NCBI GenBank assembly: GCA_015178975.1
Contig: WHVD01000007.1
Coordinates: 1,054,001-1,118,000, forward strand
Source of the DNA: Hysterangium stoloniferum
Taxonomy: Eukaryota; Basidiomycota; Agaricomycetes; Hysterangiales; Hysterangiaceae
DNA: 64,000 nucleotides
Direction of reading: 5' to 3'
This document shows positions 1 to 11,455 of this stretch, one piece after another. Numbering within the stretch: position 1 is the stretch's first letter; each line of letters starts with the position of its first letter. A program made the position numbers and the translations under genes. A model generated the notes under the pieces. It was not told the origin of the DNA. It ran no database searches and worked only from the letters and a program-made list of their open reading frames with translations.

Positions 1-155
1 GCTCGTCTTCTTCCACATTGTGACACAATGCGCCGCTCAATCAACGATCAAAGTTGCAGTAGCTGCCTAAATTTTGTAAATGAGATTGTACACTCCTTCC
101 TTTCCGTGATCGCCTCTATATCTGTGTCAATTAGAGAGTGGCTGGTTGCCCAATT
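1..155 (+). pseudogene. Family A fragment, start of last exon
   Basis: The first frame reads ARLLPHCDTMRRSINDQ, the conserved start of the last exon of family A (compare PHCDAMRGSINDQ in other copies). The text then drifts and stops matching after about position 150. It is a truncated 3' piece whose remainder lies outside the window. No function is known for the family. Confidence 0.75.
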
Positions 156-179
156 TGGAGTATAGTTACTTGAACCTCA

Positions 180-430
180 CGTGAGGAGTCCTACTAACCT
201 TAGATACATAATGATGAAAACTATGAATCTCCAGGAATCGTGAAATTGTCGGTGCGAGATGGCAAAAGGTGCTCGGACGCGGACAAACGCACTCACCCGG
301 ATAATGGCGACAGGATGACTCACTCTGTTGCTTGTGTGTGGAAATAGGAGCATAACCCCATCCACGTGCTGAAAGAGGTTCCGTTTAAATAGAACAAACG
401 ACTTATACCAATTGAAGACTCATCACTACA
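180..430. repeat. A/B intergenic module
   Basis: This DNA matches the region between divergent A and B genes seen elsewhere (about 14,290-14,600, 850-1,190 and 17,100-17,220). It is marked by a stretch reading like CCGGATAATGGCGACA and its complement. It sits directly upstream of a B start at 431. No reading frame is supported; it probably contains promoter DNA of the B unit. Confidence 0.5.
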
Positions 431-850
431 ATGGTTTTAGCCCTGGGAGGAAGAACGGCTCTCTGGGATGCTCCAGGCTGTTCCAGACGGTACACCATGT
501 CCTGGGGCACATTCTAGATTACGGGGACTTCCTTCCGTGAGCCACCCGGATCAAATACCAATTTACTGATGCTTCGTCTTCTTCAAGACATCCCGTGTCT
601 TTGCTGCTTCTTCATCTTCAGTTTCCTCCCTCAAGCTGTGGTCACAAATTCTCGGCCATATACAGGTGTGTCACCCGGTCAGCTGTGTTATCTTTAATTT
701 AGACTCGTTTGCTTTTAAGTGGCCATGGAATCTGGCTTCCTCGCACCTCTCTTGTATCTCTAAGCATCAGCTATACATTATACTGGTCTTAAAACTGCCT
801 TGGGGTGCTCGCTTGACCTTCTTTGCCATATTCGCGATGGTCGTTTGAGT
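431..850 (+). pseudogene. Family B gene, 5' half
   Basis: The ATG at 431 is followed by text matching the B first exon of the copy at 46,528 (MVLSAVRKSGYLGC-like start), then a short intron-like gap and the second-exon block with the 'TGGAATCTGGCTTCCTCGCA' segment. The similarity breaks at about 850, where an intergenic module in the opposite orientation begins, so the C-terminal half is missing. Function unknown. Confidence 0.55.
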
Positions 851-1799
851 GAGACAATGAAGTCGTCATTATCCGGGCGAATACGTTCCTCGGCGTCCGA
901 GCACCTTTTACCATCTCTCACGGACAAGCGTATGATTCCCGGCAATTCGGATTTCTCCCCATTATATATCTAAGACTCTTAGGCCTCATCAGGTGGGTTC
1001 AAGTGGGTATCGTTTAAGGTATAATTACGGGGGAAGCATAAGGCTGATAGGATGCAGTTCTTCTACGACCATTGATTGGGTGCTGGCCTTGTGTAATCAC
1101 ATCTTGGCGCTGCAGATGTTCATTTCCAAACTTCCACGCTCGGCGCCTTTTCCGTTTCATAGGGGCTTTGCCCTTGTTAGCTGACACAAATCACTTCGCT
1201 GAGAAGGAGGGTGAAATAATAGTAGCGTGTGATTAGTTATGACTGAATATTTGATTACATGAACAATTTCTTCATGAAAACCTGACCGGCTCCCCACAAA
1301 CAGGCATATTCACGACAGACGCCAATTAGCCTAAGTAAAGAATTATTGCAATTGAAATTTCGAAAGAATTGAACACGAAGCGCATATTTCTGTCATGGAT
1401 AGCATTCACTGCATTTACAACATATTCTATCAATCGAGATGTTCTCAGCTAACGTAAAAGCTGAATTGCCCAAAGATATGGCGCCCAGAAGTTGGAAGTT
1501 GCCATAGCATTGTGGCGGTGATTTATACAGGATGCACAGCGTGTCATCCCTTCCTTTTAAATACCGTGACGCCCCGCCACCTCTTGATTCGTATAGCCTC
1601 TAGGATACTCTCAGGTTCCCTCACTACTAATTCCTGACTCTGCATGAGATCGTCTACAGTAGAGAGCACATATGGCAGCCACAAAAGGTTTGATAAGCCT
1701 TCATTGCATCATAATGTAGCTGGAAATTCCGTCACCTGATATCTGCACCTTAAAAGCACAGAATCCCCTTCCTGTATCACAATAACCCGCTACCCACCA
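851..1799. repeat. Divergent intergenic module and A 5' flank
   Basis: Positions 851-1,190 repeat the B upstream module in inverted orientation. From about 1,200 to 1,799 the sequence matches the 5' flank of other A copies, for example before 18,228 and 26,670. Short ORFs here are chance. The last 50 bases carry the conserved A leader: a TTAAAAGC box, a CCCCTTCC block and CTACCCACCA-type text touching the ATG. Confidence 0.6.
1750..1799 (+). promoter_or_regulatory. Conserved family A leader and TATA-like box
   Basis: About 50 bases before the ATG are shared by the A copies at 1,800, 18,228, 26,670 and, in reverse, 13,432: TTAAAAGC, then a CCCCTTCC-containing block, ATCACAA, and ACCCACCAATG. 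Conservation across otherwise drifting flanks suggests a core promoter or 5' UTR. The role is inferred. Confidence 0.45.
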
Positions 1800-3838
1800 A
1801 TGTCAACTTCAAACGAAACGACTCTGAGCGGCCACGATATCGGACGGGCTGAAGGCCTCCTACAAGAGGTTGAGTGGTTAAGATGCGTCTCCCCAGCTAC
1901 ATTGAGCTCAGAAGAACGGGAGGAGATCATTGACGCGGGGATAAGGGAAAGATTGCGGGGAAAGCTTCGAGAGCGATGGAGCTGTGTAGAACATGGGGAC
2001 GGTGTGTGTTATCGAGTTCCCGAAGACGATGAGCATATATCACTGTCTGAAGACGATGTGGAAGTTTGGGTTGAGGAATGGGTGCGCAAAATGAGATTGC
2101 CTTTCATGTACACAGTTGAAAAACTGGACGCTTTCAGTGGCTAGGGGAGACAACTTGTCATGATCCACCGACGATTATTAATATGCGTGGTAGATCCACC
2201 AACGTCACATCCAACCTCGGCCCACATGACAGTCATGACGTGGACTGGGGAGCGGTCTCACTGTATGAAAGCTCATCGACATGTTCAAGTATTACTATTG
2301 AGCCGGGGTATTACTGTAGAGTCGGTTTGGAAAGGGTTGGGAGGAAAGTGCTTTACAAGGCAAAGACAGTTGCACTGATGGTAAAGTTGATGATATACGA
2401 TCGAATAGTGTGGGGAGGCGACAAGGCCTGTAATAAGTTCCTACGCAAGCATCTCACTCTGCCAAGACTCGGAATAGTAATTCAAGAGACCATTGATTTA
2501 ATGAGGTGGGGAGGCCATCATTCAATAAACTCAAAATACTCACGTCTTGTTAGACCCACTTACCCGCGTCGAATTCGAGAACAGGCGTCGGTGGTCTTAA
2601 AGGGGTTCAGGTTAAGGGGTATACAGCGGAGGAACGAAGATCGCAGTGCCAAGCTTATGGAATATTTGGGTTCGGCCTTCTACTGGTGTCCCGGTGCAGA
2701 TGTTGATCAGACACCAACCGCAATGACGTCATCGCTTTATAATGCTATCATGAAATCACCCTTACACACCAACGCGGATGAGGTTGCGTCGAAATTTATT
2801 CTACAAATCGCACGATACTTGTCGTGCCATCAATATCCCTCCTTCTTTGGCCAACTTATGGATATCGTGGAAAACATCTACGAAGTGCGTCAATTGTGTG
2901 TAGAGGAGCTCACTGCGATCAGAGGTTCCATTGAATTCTGGTTAAAACCGTGCGTCGCGACATTATACCATGTCATTCTGCCCACGAAAACCACAACAGA
3001 CAAACTTACCCATACCGACCTGCCTTGTACGACACTCCCGTACGGCTTCTCGTGTGTTGCATGGACCAAGATACCTGGTTTCGAGATATTGCTGGAGATG
3101 TATTGCAGGTTATAATGGACGACACAAAACTCCAGATAGCGTCATTCACACTTCATATCGATGAGGACATGTCATTTTCACTTTGGAATAGGACCAGTGC
3201 CCTGGAAACATTCTTCAACGACAGCACGCTTTGCACGGATCATATAAACCAGCTTAATGTGGTTTCATCGCTCATTGACCCCCTCCTAAGGTATGTTTCA
3301 AATGTTTTACCTTCCAGCATGATCTCATATCCACCCATTCAAATATTGTACCAGTCTGATTCTGACACACCCGAGTCCAAGTTACTGGCTCTTCTGGTCA
3401 GGGGTGGGACTAATTGAGGTTACACTGAAGCTGATAGCTGCATCTTCCGACATCGACTCCGCGTGTACCACAGTGCACAGCCTGAATATAATCTCCATTT
3501 TCGCTCGTTTTCTTCCCCATTGTGGCTCAATGCGTGGCTCAATGCGTGGCTCAATGCGTGGCTCAATGCGTGGCTCAATGCGTGGCTCAATGCGTGGCTC
3601 AATGCGTGGCTCAATGCGTGGCTCAATGCGTGGCGCAATGCGTGGCTCAATCAACCATCATATTACCCGTATTTCCTTTGAGCTATTAAACCTCGTGGCT
3701 CGTTCCCTCCTTCGCGTCATCGCTACACCTTTTACCGGTGTGTCGGTAACTTCTAATTTGAACTCCACATCAGCGTTAGAGGATCATTGGCGACCTTCTG
3801 ATGCTGTTGTTGCATCCATGTGGCACGATATATCATAA
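1800..3838 (+). CDS. Family A gene copy 1 (near-complete, unknown function)
   Basis: Proposed exons are 1800-2081, 2138-2505, 2554-2949 and 3000-3290, with a last exon from about 3,402 to the TAA at 3,838. Introns of 56, 48 and 50 nt have GT..AG ends, and phases agree through exon 4, giving about 445 codons without a stop. The final junction does not keep frame as I read it; without splicing there the protein would end at 3,417. The exon 1 end is acidic; exon 2 has LTLPRLGIVIQETIDLM; exon 4 has DTWFRDIAGDVL. The leucine-rich helices in exons 4-5 resemble ARM/HEAT-type repeats only loosely. No signal peptide or membrane segment is seen. The last exon carries an in-frame MRGS tandem expansion absent from other copies. 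Function unknown. Confidence 0.6.
3523..3650 (+). repeat. 12-bp minisatellite coding (MRGS)n
   Basis: The unit TGGCTCAATGCG is repeated about 10.7 times, almost without change (one unit has GGCGC). It lies inside the last exon of A copy 1 and keeps frame, turning the single MRGS of other copies into a run of about ten tetrapeptides. The ORFs called on the opposite strand here are repeat artefacts. Confidence 0.95.
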
Positions 3839-3949
3839 CCTTTCTCGGACAACACAGACACATTATCCGAACCACCAGGCAGGATACTACTATTTTTCTT
3901 TAGTTAACTCCCCTTTTGGGAATATGGATGGTTTATGTAAAGCCACATA

Positions 3950-4270
3950 GTTTTCAGGAATTCAAGAGCGCATAGAGTCACTTTTTACCGCCTTTGTGTC
4001 CTTGGCAGCTTCTCGTTGATGATATACACACATTGCATATATTGGTGGGCCACGATAGTGGCTAGAATCACTTTAAATAGACTACTACTCGGAGGTTTCA
4101 AAGAAAGCCGCGTGTCGGTTAGTTGGGATAGCATGAAACAAGTCATTGAAGAGCAGCAACAACACCAAAAACTCACTAATCCATGCCGACGGTTATCTCG
4201 CTCATATTCACCTAATCTTCCAAATATATGTTCAATATCCGGAGTAGCTATCATGAAGCACAAACTCTGT
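3950..4270 (-). pseudogene. Family B 3' fragment
   Basis: The minus strand reads a B C-terminus: IEHIFGRLGEYERDNRRHG, then CSSMTCFMLSQLTDT, and ending INEKLPRTQRR. It faces A copy 1 tail to tail, as in the other units. The 5' half is absent; past about 4,280 the sequence belongs to family C. Function unknown. Confidence 0.6.
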
Positions 4271-4274
4271 CATA

Positions 4275-4760
4275 AAATGCGATAACTTCCCATTTAAACC
4301 ACGATCGGGACCAAGTACACAAGTGAGTCTGACGCTGGTCTTCAGCTCCATAACTAACAATACGCCCGAGAACAGTACGCCAAATCCTTCAAATCTCATG
4401 CATTTGATGTGAAGTTAGGCCCGAATACGTCTGGACAAATATAATGACCTGGATGTCACGAATGTGTGCACGCACAGGATTGGCGCTCCGTGCCAGTCGA
4501 GAGGATACGTTCAGGCCGGCCTTCGTGCCTTGGCTTTGTATGAAGGCAATACGACATAATTAATGAGATTGAAATTCACGGAACACGTGCACAGGTGCCG
4601 AATGAGCTATCGAGAAGTCAACACCTACATCGCTTTATCTTGGTGCGAACAATGGTGAATAATCTGCTATGACCACCTTTTCTGTTCTTGTTATGTGACC
4701 CGTCGTATGTTCAGAATATTATTGAGAATATTGTCTGGGGAGAGACAACGCGAAGGCTCA
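4275..4760 (-). repeat. Family C repeat, degenerate copy
   Basis: The text matches the better copy at 5,044-5,732: both share the 'GTGAGTC(T/C)GAC' stretch, the CGTCTGGACAAATATAATGA segment and the CTTCGTGCCTTGG segment. No long open frame survives. The next 280 bases (4,760-5,040) contain a piece also found at 7,145-7,240, the distal A flank, and nothing else I recognise. Confidence 0.6.
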
Positions 4761-5043
4761 CTAATGCCTAATGCTATTCTTAGGCAGGTTTGAAGATAAC
4801 TTTGAATTGCACGTGTTTTCGCAGGATGCCATAAGATGACTATTGGAAACACGAGGGGATGAATTGCCACTTGTGATTACTATCCTCATAATAAAAGGGG
4901 GGAGGTGGAATGGGTGGTCAGGACGGAGTGTAAGACCCTGGTGAGACGCTGTAATGATATTAGCGACCTTGGCTGTTACTTATATGATATCACCGACCTC
5001 CATTTAATACTGCCTCGGGTAGGAATCAGTTGCGGGGTCGGCC

Positions 5044-6085
5044 TCACGTGATTCTTCTGAAAAATAACTTCCCAATTAAATCATGATGCGGACCGAGTGC
5101 ACAAGTGAGTCCGACGATGGTCTTCACCTCTATGAATAACAATCCGGTCGAGAATAGCACCCCAAAGTATTCAAATTTCATGCCTTTAATGTGAAGATAG
5201 GCCCGAATACCGTCTGGACAAATATAATGAGCTTGTGACATCGCGATAGATTTAACCAACTTAAAAATTGTGAGTTGCGAGACTTAGAGGAAGTACTCAC
5301 TCAAAGAAATCTTGTGGGTCGTCAAACTCTCCATCAAAGCATACAAGATTCAAGAGTTCTCCCTGATAGCCAGACCATATATGGCACGATCGTGTGGACC
5401 CACGGGAGTGGCGCTCCTCGAGGCTACTTTCGGGCTGGACTTCGTGCCTTGGCTATGTATGACTTCAATACGACGTAATTGATGAGAGTGGGATCCATGG
5501 AAGACGTGCACTGGTGCCGGATGAGACGTCGAGCAGTCAACACCTATATCTCTTCATATCGGTTGGAGCCATGGTGAATGATCTGCTATAACCACGGTTT
5601 TGGCTCTTGTACTGTGAGTCGCCGTATGTTACGAATATTATTGAATATTATCTGGGTGGGGAAGGCGAGCGGTCCCGCATGTGGAAATCCGAAAAACAAG
5701 TATCCTTTAGTACTAATTCAATTGAAGTCGGTTGTAAGCCTGGCGCCCAGTCTCACACTTTCACTCATTGTTCCCGTTATGTGTTCACTCCTTGTTATGT
5801 GTTCACCCTTTGTTTCTTGTTTCCTTTGTTCCACTCCTTTTGTTCTGGCACATGACCACAGCATACATGTATATAGCCTAGGTAGTTTTCTCTCTCTTTC
5901 CTTACCGTACGCTGTAACCTCCTGTATCCCGTCTCAGTTCTAGACAATACACCGTGGTCTTGTCAACTCGTGTAACCACCAGTGATCCCATTGACAACAG
6001 GATTCCATCGGTTCAACCTTGATGTCCGCGTGAAGAACCCTGAACGGGCGTTTAGAACCTTGACAGGAAATAGTCCGTTGTGGAA
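5044..6085 (-). pseudogene. Family C gene-like sequence, interrupted by a solo LTR
   Basis: The minus-strand frame at 5,259-5,044 reads ICPDGIRAYLHIKGMKFEYF and continues VLFSTGLLF. It matches the plus-strand reading at 50,915-51,199 (LDGIPAYLNMKCMKFECF). Homology extends rightward to 5,732 and resumes at 6,008-6,085, with a 275-bp insert between. I do not recognise the protein. Copies differ in frame, so this one is probably not functional. Confidence 0.55.
5733..6007. mobile_element. Solo LTR (275 bp, fossil)
   Basis: The element begins TGTAAGCC and ends GGATTCCA (TG..CA) and is flanked by the 5-bp duplication TCGGT at 5,728-5,732 and 6,008-6,012. Removing it restores the family C sequence as seen at 50,677-50,800. 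It contains a TATA-like GTATATAG and pyrimidine-rich DNA. The retrotransposon family is not assigned. Identical flanking duplications suggest a fairly recent insertion. Confidence 0.85.
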
Positions 6086-6720
6086 ATCAAGTTACTAATG
6101 AGGAAAAAGACGATGGCCAAAATGAATGCACAGATGAAGCTCTAATTATTGCACGGATGGAGACCTTTTGCTCTCCATACAGGCTTTGCCCTCGTCAGTT
6201 AACCCATTAACCCATTAATCTTCCGCCGGGATCCAGCTTGCACAGGCTCTGAGGTTTCGTGTATTCCTGACACACACTCTGCCTCCAATATCAGAGAAGA
6301 ATCGTTATTGCCCGCGATACCGACAAGCTCATTTTCTGTGTTGTCACTCCTTGTGCTGCTCACGACTGCCCAGGACTCTGATATAGGTGGGCCCAATCTG
6401 AACCTCGGTAGGATCTGAACTCCAGAAGACTGGAATACTTATCGAATACCGACATACATAGGTGGATCGTTCAGTGTCCAAACCTGGGTCTCATTCTGGA
6501 CAGGGCTAATAAATTTAGACAACTCCATGAGGTTAATGTGAAGGAGGACTTATTAATGAATTCCATCTCGACACTCACTCTCACTTATATCCATCCTGGT
6601 CATAGGAAAAAGTTACACGCCGGCGACCAAACACCCATTTAGGTGGTCTTTCCTCCTCTATTGAATAAAGTTATAGTCAATTTACCACTCCTATATCCTT
6701 CCACATCTAACGGCATCAGC
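6086..6720. other. Unassigned intergenic DNA
   Basis: No supported gene. Short ORFs (about 65 codons at 6,396-6,199, minus) have no family support. Positions 6,150-6,210 loosely echo the A/B intergenic module ('CCTTTTGCTCTCCAT..GGCTTTGCCCT', as at 14,670 and 1,145). Nothing else is recognisable. Confidence 0.4.
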
Positions 6721-7776
6721 TGTAAAGCCACACGAGGTCAACCCGCTCCGATGCATGACTACCCGCCACGCTTGAATTGTTAAATAAGTAGATACAAAAT
6801 ACGGGTCAGCAATGCCAGCTGAGATACCCAGCTGTCCACTTCCCAATTTGCATATAATAACCTATGTAATCATGCACTACTATACACACACCCACAGTCT
6901 TCTTCAAACCATTAAAATATATCGACTTTGAAAAATATATTAAAAAGCTTAGGGCGATAGAAAAATGTCAGGAAAAATATATGCCACGCAGGCAGGATAT
7001 TACATATGCTTTTCCTTATGTTTTTCGCATCATGAAGCGTGATGGTCCAGGGAGGGAAGCAAGTAGCATAACAATGATCAAATTCAATAATATCAGGGCT
7101 TTCGTCGCGATCGATGTCTAGGACACGACAAGACTATTGCTAGTCAATTTTGAAGATAGATTTGAATTGCAAGTGTACTCGTCGGTTGCCACGGGATGAC
7201 TAGTGAAAACAAGAGAAGACAAATTGCAACTTGCTATCCTTAATATTGATTACAAGCACAATTTGTTGATAAAACGCTGATGGACTCGCCACCAAGAAGG
7301 ATATTCAGTGTCGACACCATTTAGCATTACTGGATTATTGGAATGGATTGTTCGTTGGAACTATGAAAGGATTGAACACGAAGAGGATGTTTCCGTTAGA
7401 TATGGCCGGAGTCGAAAGCGCGCTGTACCGAATGAGGACTGTTGTGGATAGCATCCACGGCACTTACATATTCTATCCATGAAGATGTCACTTCTAACGG
7501 AAAAGAACTGGATTTCCCTGAAATATATCTCCCATGTATGTTTTCTGCGGGAGGTGATCTGATGATGTCAAGATGGTAAAGTAACTTGAGAGTATCCTGC
7601 TTGGTTTGTGAAGGAGGGATAAATGGGCCTTCAAACTGCTCAAAAGGAAAGGATGGAACGGTGGGTGTCCTGTAGGAGCACCGCCAAAACGCTATACCTG
7701 GAAATTGACTCTCGCCCTAAATTCTGCATAAAAGCGTAGCCTTACCTTCCGGTATGAGTAAGAGTTCTACCCCCCA
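6721..7776. repeat. Distal and proximal 5' flank of A copy 2
   Basis: This region is similar to 17,230-18,227 (flank of A at 18,228) and, CpG-depleted, to 55,920-56,100. Shared marks include CAGCTGTCCACTT / CACCTGTCAACTT, ATTAAAATAT and a GATATTACATATGCT segment. It therefore belongs to the repeating unit and not to unique sequence. No coding frame is supported. Confidence 0.55.
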
Positions 7777-9050
7777 ATGTCGCCTTCCAACGAGATAATT
7801 CCGAGCAGGCAGGATATCCCATCCCTCATACAAGAGGTTGAATGGCTCCAAGCCTGGGTTTCCCCGGCTGTATTGAGATTGGAACGGCAAGAGATCGATG
7901 GCACGGGAACGAAGGAAAGATCCGGGTTGAAGCTTCGAGAGAAATGTAGCTGTCTCGAACATGGGCTCTGTGCATGCTACCGAGAACACCATGACGACCA
8001 GCACTTACCATTGTCTGAAGAAGCAGCGGAAGTGTGTACGGAGGACTGGTTGCGAAAAACGATAGATACTTTGTATGGACACTGTTCACAGACCGGATGG
8101 TTTCCAGCGCCAAGGTGACAGAAATGACCATGACCCACCGAATAATATTCAGATATGAGGGATATCCACCAATTACACATCCAAATTCAGCCCATATCGG
8201 AGGCGTGAAGTAGACTGGGGAGTCGTCTCATCGCCGGTTAGTTCATCTTCAAGTGTTGAAATTAGCCCCGGGTATTACTGTGGAGTCGGTTTGGAAAGGG
8301 TTAGGATGAAAGTACTTTACAGCGCCAGGAAAACTTCACTAATGGCATATGGAGACAGGGTTTCCCACGAAAACCACAACAGACAAACTTACCCATACCG
8401 ACCTGCCTTGTACGACACTCCCGTACGGCTTTTCGTGTGTTGCATGGACCAAGATACCTGGTTTCGAGATATTTCTGGAGATGTATTGCAGGTTATAATG
8501 GACGACACAAAACTCCAGATAGCGTCATTCACACTTCATATCGATGAGGACATGTCATTTTCACTTTGGAATAGGACCAGTGCCCTGGAAACATTCTTCG
8601 ACGACAGTACGCTTTGCACGGATCATATTAACCAGCTTAATGTGGTTTCATCGCTCATTGACCCCCTCCTAAGGTATGTTTCAAATGTTTTACCTTCCAG
8701 CATGATCTCATATCCACCCATTCAAATATCGTACCAGTCTGATTCTGACACACCCGAGTCCAAGTGACTGGCTCTTCCGGTCAGGGGCGGGGGACTAATT
8801 GAGGTTACACTGAAGCTGATAGCTGCATCTTCCGACATCGACTCCGCGTGTACCACAGTGCACAGCCTGAATATAATCTCCATTTTCGCTCGTCTTCTTC
8901 CCCATTGTGACGCAATGCGTGGCTCAACCCGGATTTGCTTTGAGCTATTAAACCTCGTGGCTCATTCCCTCCTTGCGTCATCGCCACACCTTTTACCGGT
9001 ATGTCGGTCACTTCTAATTCGAACTGGGTCCGTGGGCGCTGCTTAGCCAC
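7777..9050 (+). pseudogene. Family A copy 2, chimeric
   Basis: Exon 1 (from ATG 7,777, PSLIQEVEWLQAWVSPA) and the beginning of exon 2 are diverged. At about 8,363 the text jumps, without exon 3, into intron 3/exon 4 sequence that is about 98% identical by eye to copy 1 (8,367-8,905 against 2,982-3,520). The exon 4 frame carries DTWFRDISGDVLQVI and ends at a stop at 8,767. The last exon is cut off near 9,020 by unrelated GC-rich repeats. A deletion or gene-conversion chimera; not expected to make a normal protein. Confidence 0.65.
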
Positions 9051-9059
9051 TATTTGTCA

Positions 9060-10140
9060 GCATTAGGTCAGCATCTGCGAGGGAAGTGAGCAGCCAAGTT
9101 CCCACAGTCACCTGCGAGCGAAGCGAGCCTTGGGTTTCCCACACCCACAATGGCACACCGGATTTTCACGTGCATTGCTGTCACACATTGCCAGGCATAA
9201 CTCATGTGCATTGCCAGGCCGACGCAGTGACAATGCACTGCATCGGTTCGGGTGCGTGTTCAAATGCAATGTGCCCATTCATCGCATGTGGGCGTGCACA
9301 TGGGTGCTGGCAGGCACAATAGGCCCTCATGCGCCACCGGGCATGTATGTCACAAACACGCATGTGGGTGTGTGCATTGGTGCTGGCGTGCACGACGGGC
9401 CCTCCACCGCCTCACTCGTGTGTTCATGTGGCAGCACATGAGGGCCTATCATGCCTGCCAGCACCCACGCACAACGGACCCTCCCACACCGCCTCACTTA
9501 CATCGTGCAACCAGGTGCGTTGCCTCACAAACATGCACGTGGGCACGATGGGCCCTCCCACACTGTTCTAAACCTGCCATCTATTTTAGTTCTTGGAGTC
9601 ATGGAAATCTCAGTGTCTCAGGGATCCAGCAGTGCCTTTTCTCTGCAGTTGCATGACTGCTCATTGCAACAAGCATGGCTGGAAGTGTTAGGTGTGTTTT
9701 CATGCATCAATAACCATCTCTCACACTTGAACACCATCCATAGCCCACACAGTCCATACAGCCCCTTATGCTTCATATTGCTTCATCCAACCAAATCTCA
9801 CCCAGCTGCACTGCTTCTTTAGCACTCATGATCAAAAACTACACCAATTCTCTTTCAAGTTTCACGACACTGCCAGGACTACAACCAGCATCATGGACTG
9901 TCTCCCACATGTCTCTACAGCCTTTCATCCCGCCACCCACTGCCCTGCTACCCTTAAGTCTCAGTGTAATGCTGGCCTCACTTGCATCGTGTGACCAGGT
10001 GTGTTATGTCACAAACATGCACATGTGGATGTTCCGTGAGAGTTCTGGCAGATGTGATGGGCCCTCATGCCACCTCACTCGCGTCGCACAACCGGGCACA
10101 AATGTCACAAACACAGCACCTGTAGTGCTCATGAGATGTC
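9060..10140. repeat. Diverged ~75-80-bp tandem repeat, interrupted
   Basis: Degenerate units share GGGCCCTC, CACC(G)CCTCACT, a CGTGCAACCAGG-like stretch and TCACAAACA(C/T)GCA. They occupy about 9,280-9,570 and again 9,960-10,130, separated by about 390 bp of unrelated DNA. Open frames on both strands (for example 9,252-9,656) are by-products of the repeat. A GCGAGCGAAGCGAGC hairpin-like piece lies near 9,113. Confidence 0.55.
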
Positions 10141-10700
10141 CATGAAGGAAAGGAATGTTGTTGGATATGATGCTTGTGGGGATGATAGAAGGAAGATGCT
10201 GGAAATGTGAAAATAATTGGATGGTGCATTAGCAAGGTCATATCCAGAAAAATGATCCAAAAAGGATTATTTGCATGGTTAGATGGAGATGAATAGTTGT
10301 AATGCTCATCAAAAATTCCATCAGAAACTGATTGTGGCACTCTCCACAAGGTCTACAATATTCTGGATGATGATGCCCACAGAGTGTGATGATACATGAC
10401 ATTGGTGTCATGTATCTAGATATTGGGGGCTGCACAGAGGCAACAACAGCTCATGGCAATACAAAACTTGATGGAGTTGTGGATGGATTTAATAAGATTA
10501 TGCTGTGAGCAGTGGAAATAAATTGGTGAAGTGCATCCCACAGAGATCAAAGAATAATAGAGGATGTTGCCAGGGCATTTCTGGGGCCCATAACCTGTTA
10601 GAGTGAAAAGATGGAAGGGGATAAGGACAAGGACTAGTGACCCTACTGGACAAATATGTTGGATATGGTTGGTTTGACAGCCCAGACTCAGCTTTAGAGC
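10140..10700. other. CpG-free unassigned block
   Basis: This stretch contains almost no CG dinucleotides, unlike the B sequence that begins at 10,705. Minus-strand ORFs of 65-100 codons are present but match nothing I know. It is probably an old, methylation-decayed mobile-element fragment of unknown type. Confidence 0.4.
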
Positions 10701-10704
10701 AGTG

Positions 10705-11334
10705 CGAATGTGTGTCACCCCGAAAGCTTTGTTATCGCTAATTTAGACCAGTTGCCATCAAGTGGTCATGGAATCTGGCTTCCTCGAACTTCTCCTGTAT
10801 CGCTAAGTATCAGTTATACACTATATGGGTCTCAAACGTGCTTTGTGGTTCTCGTTTTCCCTTCCTTGCAATATTCGCGATGGTCGTTTTTCTCACATCG
10901 GATCCCATGGGAGCGAGGCGCTCCATCATCAGGTCAAGGTTTCGAATGGAGAGAAATACTTGATTGAATCGGCCCAACACCCTTTCAAAGGCCTTTCCTT
11001 TTATTCCAGATCTTGTGCTTCATGGTAGCCAATCAGGAGATTAAACATAGATTTTAAATATTAGGTGAATCGGACCGAGATAACTATCGGCATGGATTAG
11101 GGAGTTACGGGTGGTGGTTGCTGCTCTTCAATGACTTGCTTCCTGCTATCTCAACTAACGGATACGCTGCATTCTTTGAGAGCTCCGAGTCGTATTCTAT
11201 TTGAAGTGATTCTCGTTGATAAATTGGATGTGATTCTAGCCACCACTAACGCCCACCAATATATGCAACGTATGTATAGAATCAACGAGAAACTGCGAAG
11301 CACACAAAATAAAAGTGACTACATGCGCTCTTGA
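10705..11334 (+). pseudogene. Family B copy facing A copy 3, 5' end missing
   Basis: It starts inside the B second exon (GTGTGTCACCCCGAAAGC) and runs through the middle block (frame reading HRIPWERGAP) to the C-terminus ILFEVILVDKLDVILATTNA..RINEKLRSTQNKSDYMRS at 11,334. The parts lie in different frames, consistent with introns, frame damage or both. The B first exon is replaced by the CpG-free block. It is convergent with the intact A gene 122 bp away. Function unknown. Confidence 0.5.
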
Positions 11335-11455
11335 ATGCCCTCAAACTATGTAGCTTTACATAAATTAGAAATATTGCCAAAGTGGAGTTAACTGAAGACT
11401 AATAGTAGTATCCTCCCTCCTGGGTGGATAATGGGTCGGTGTTACCAAGGAGAAA

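Noticed and set aside
3382-3681. Opposite-strand and off-frame ORFs over the MRGS repeat
   Set aside because: The 12-bp period keeps all frames open; only the frame continuous with A exon 5 has support in other copies.
9252-9656. 134-codon plus ORF and overlapping frames
   Set aside because: Driven by the GC-rich ~75-bp repeat; several frames are open at once and none looks like a protein.
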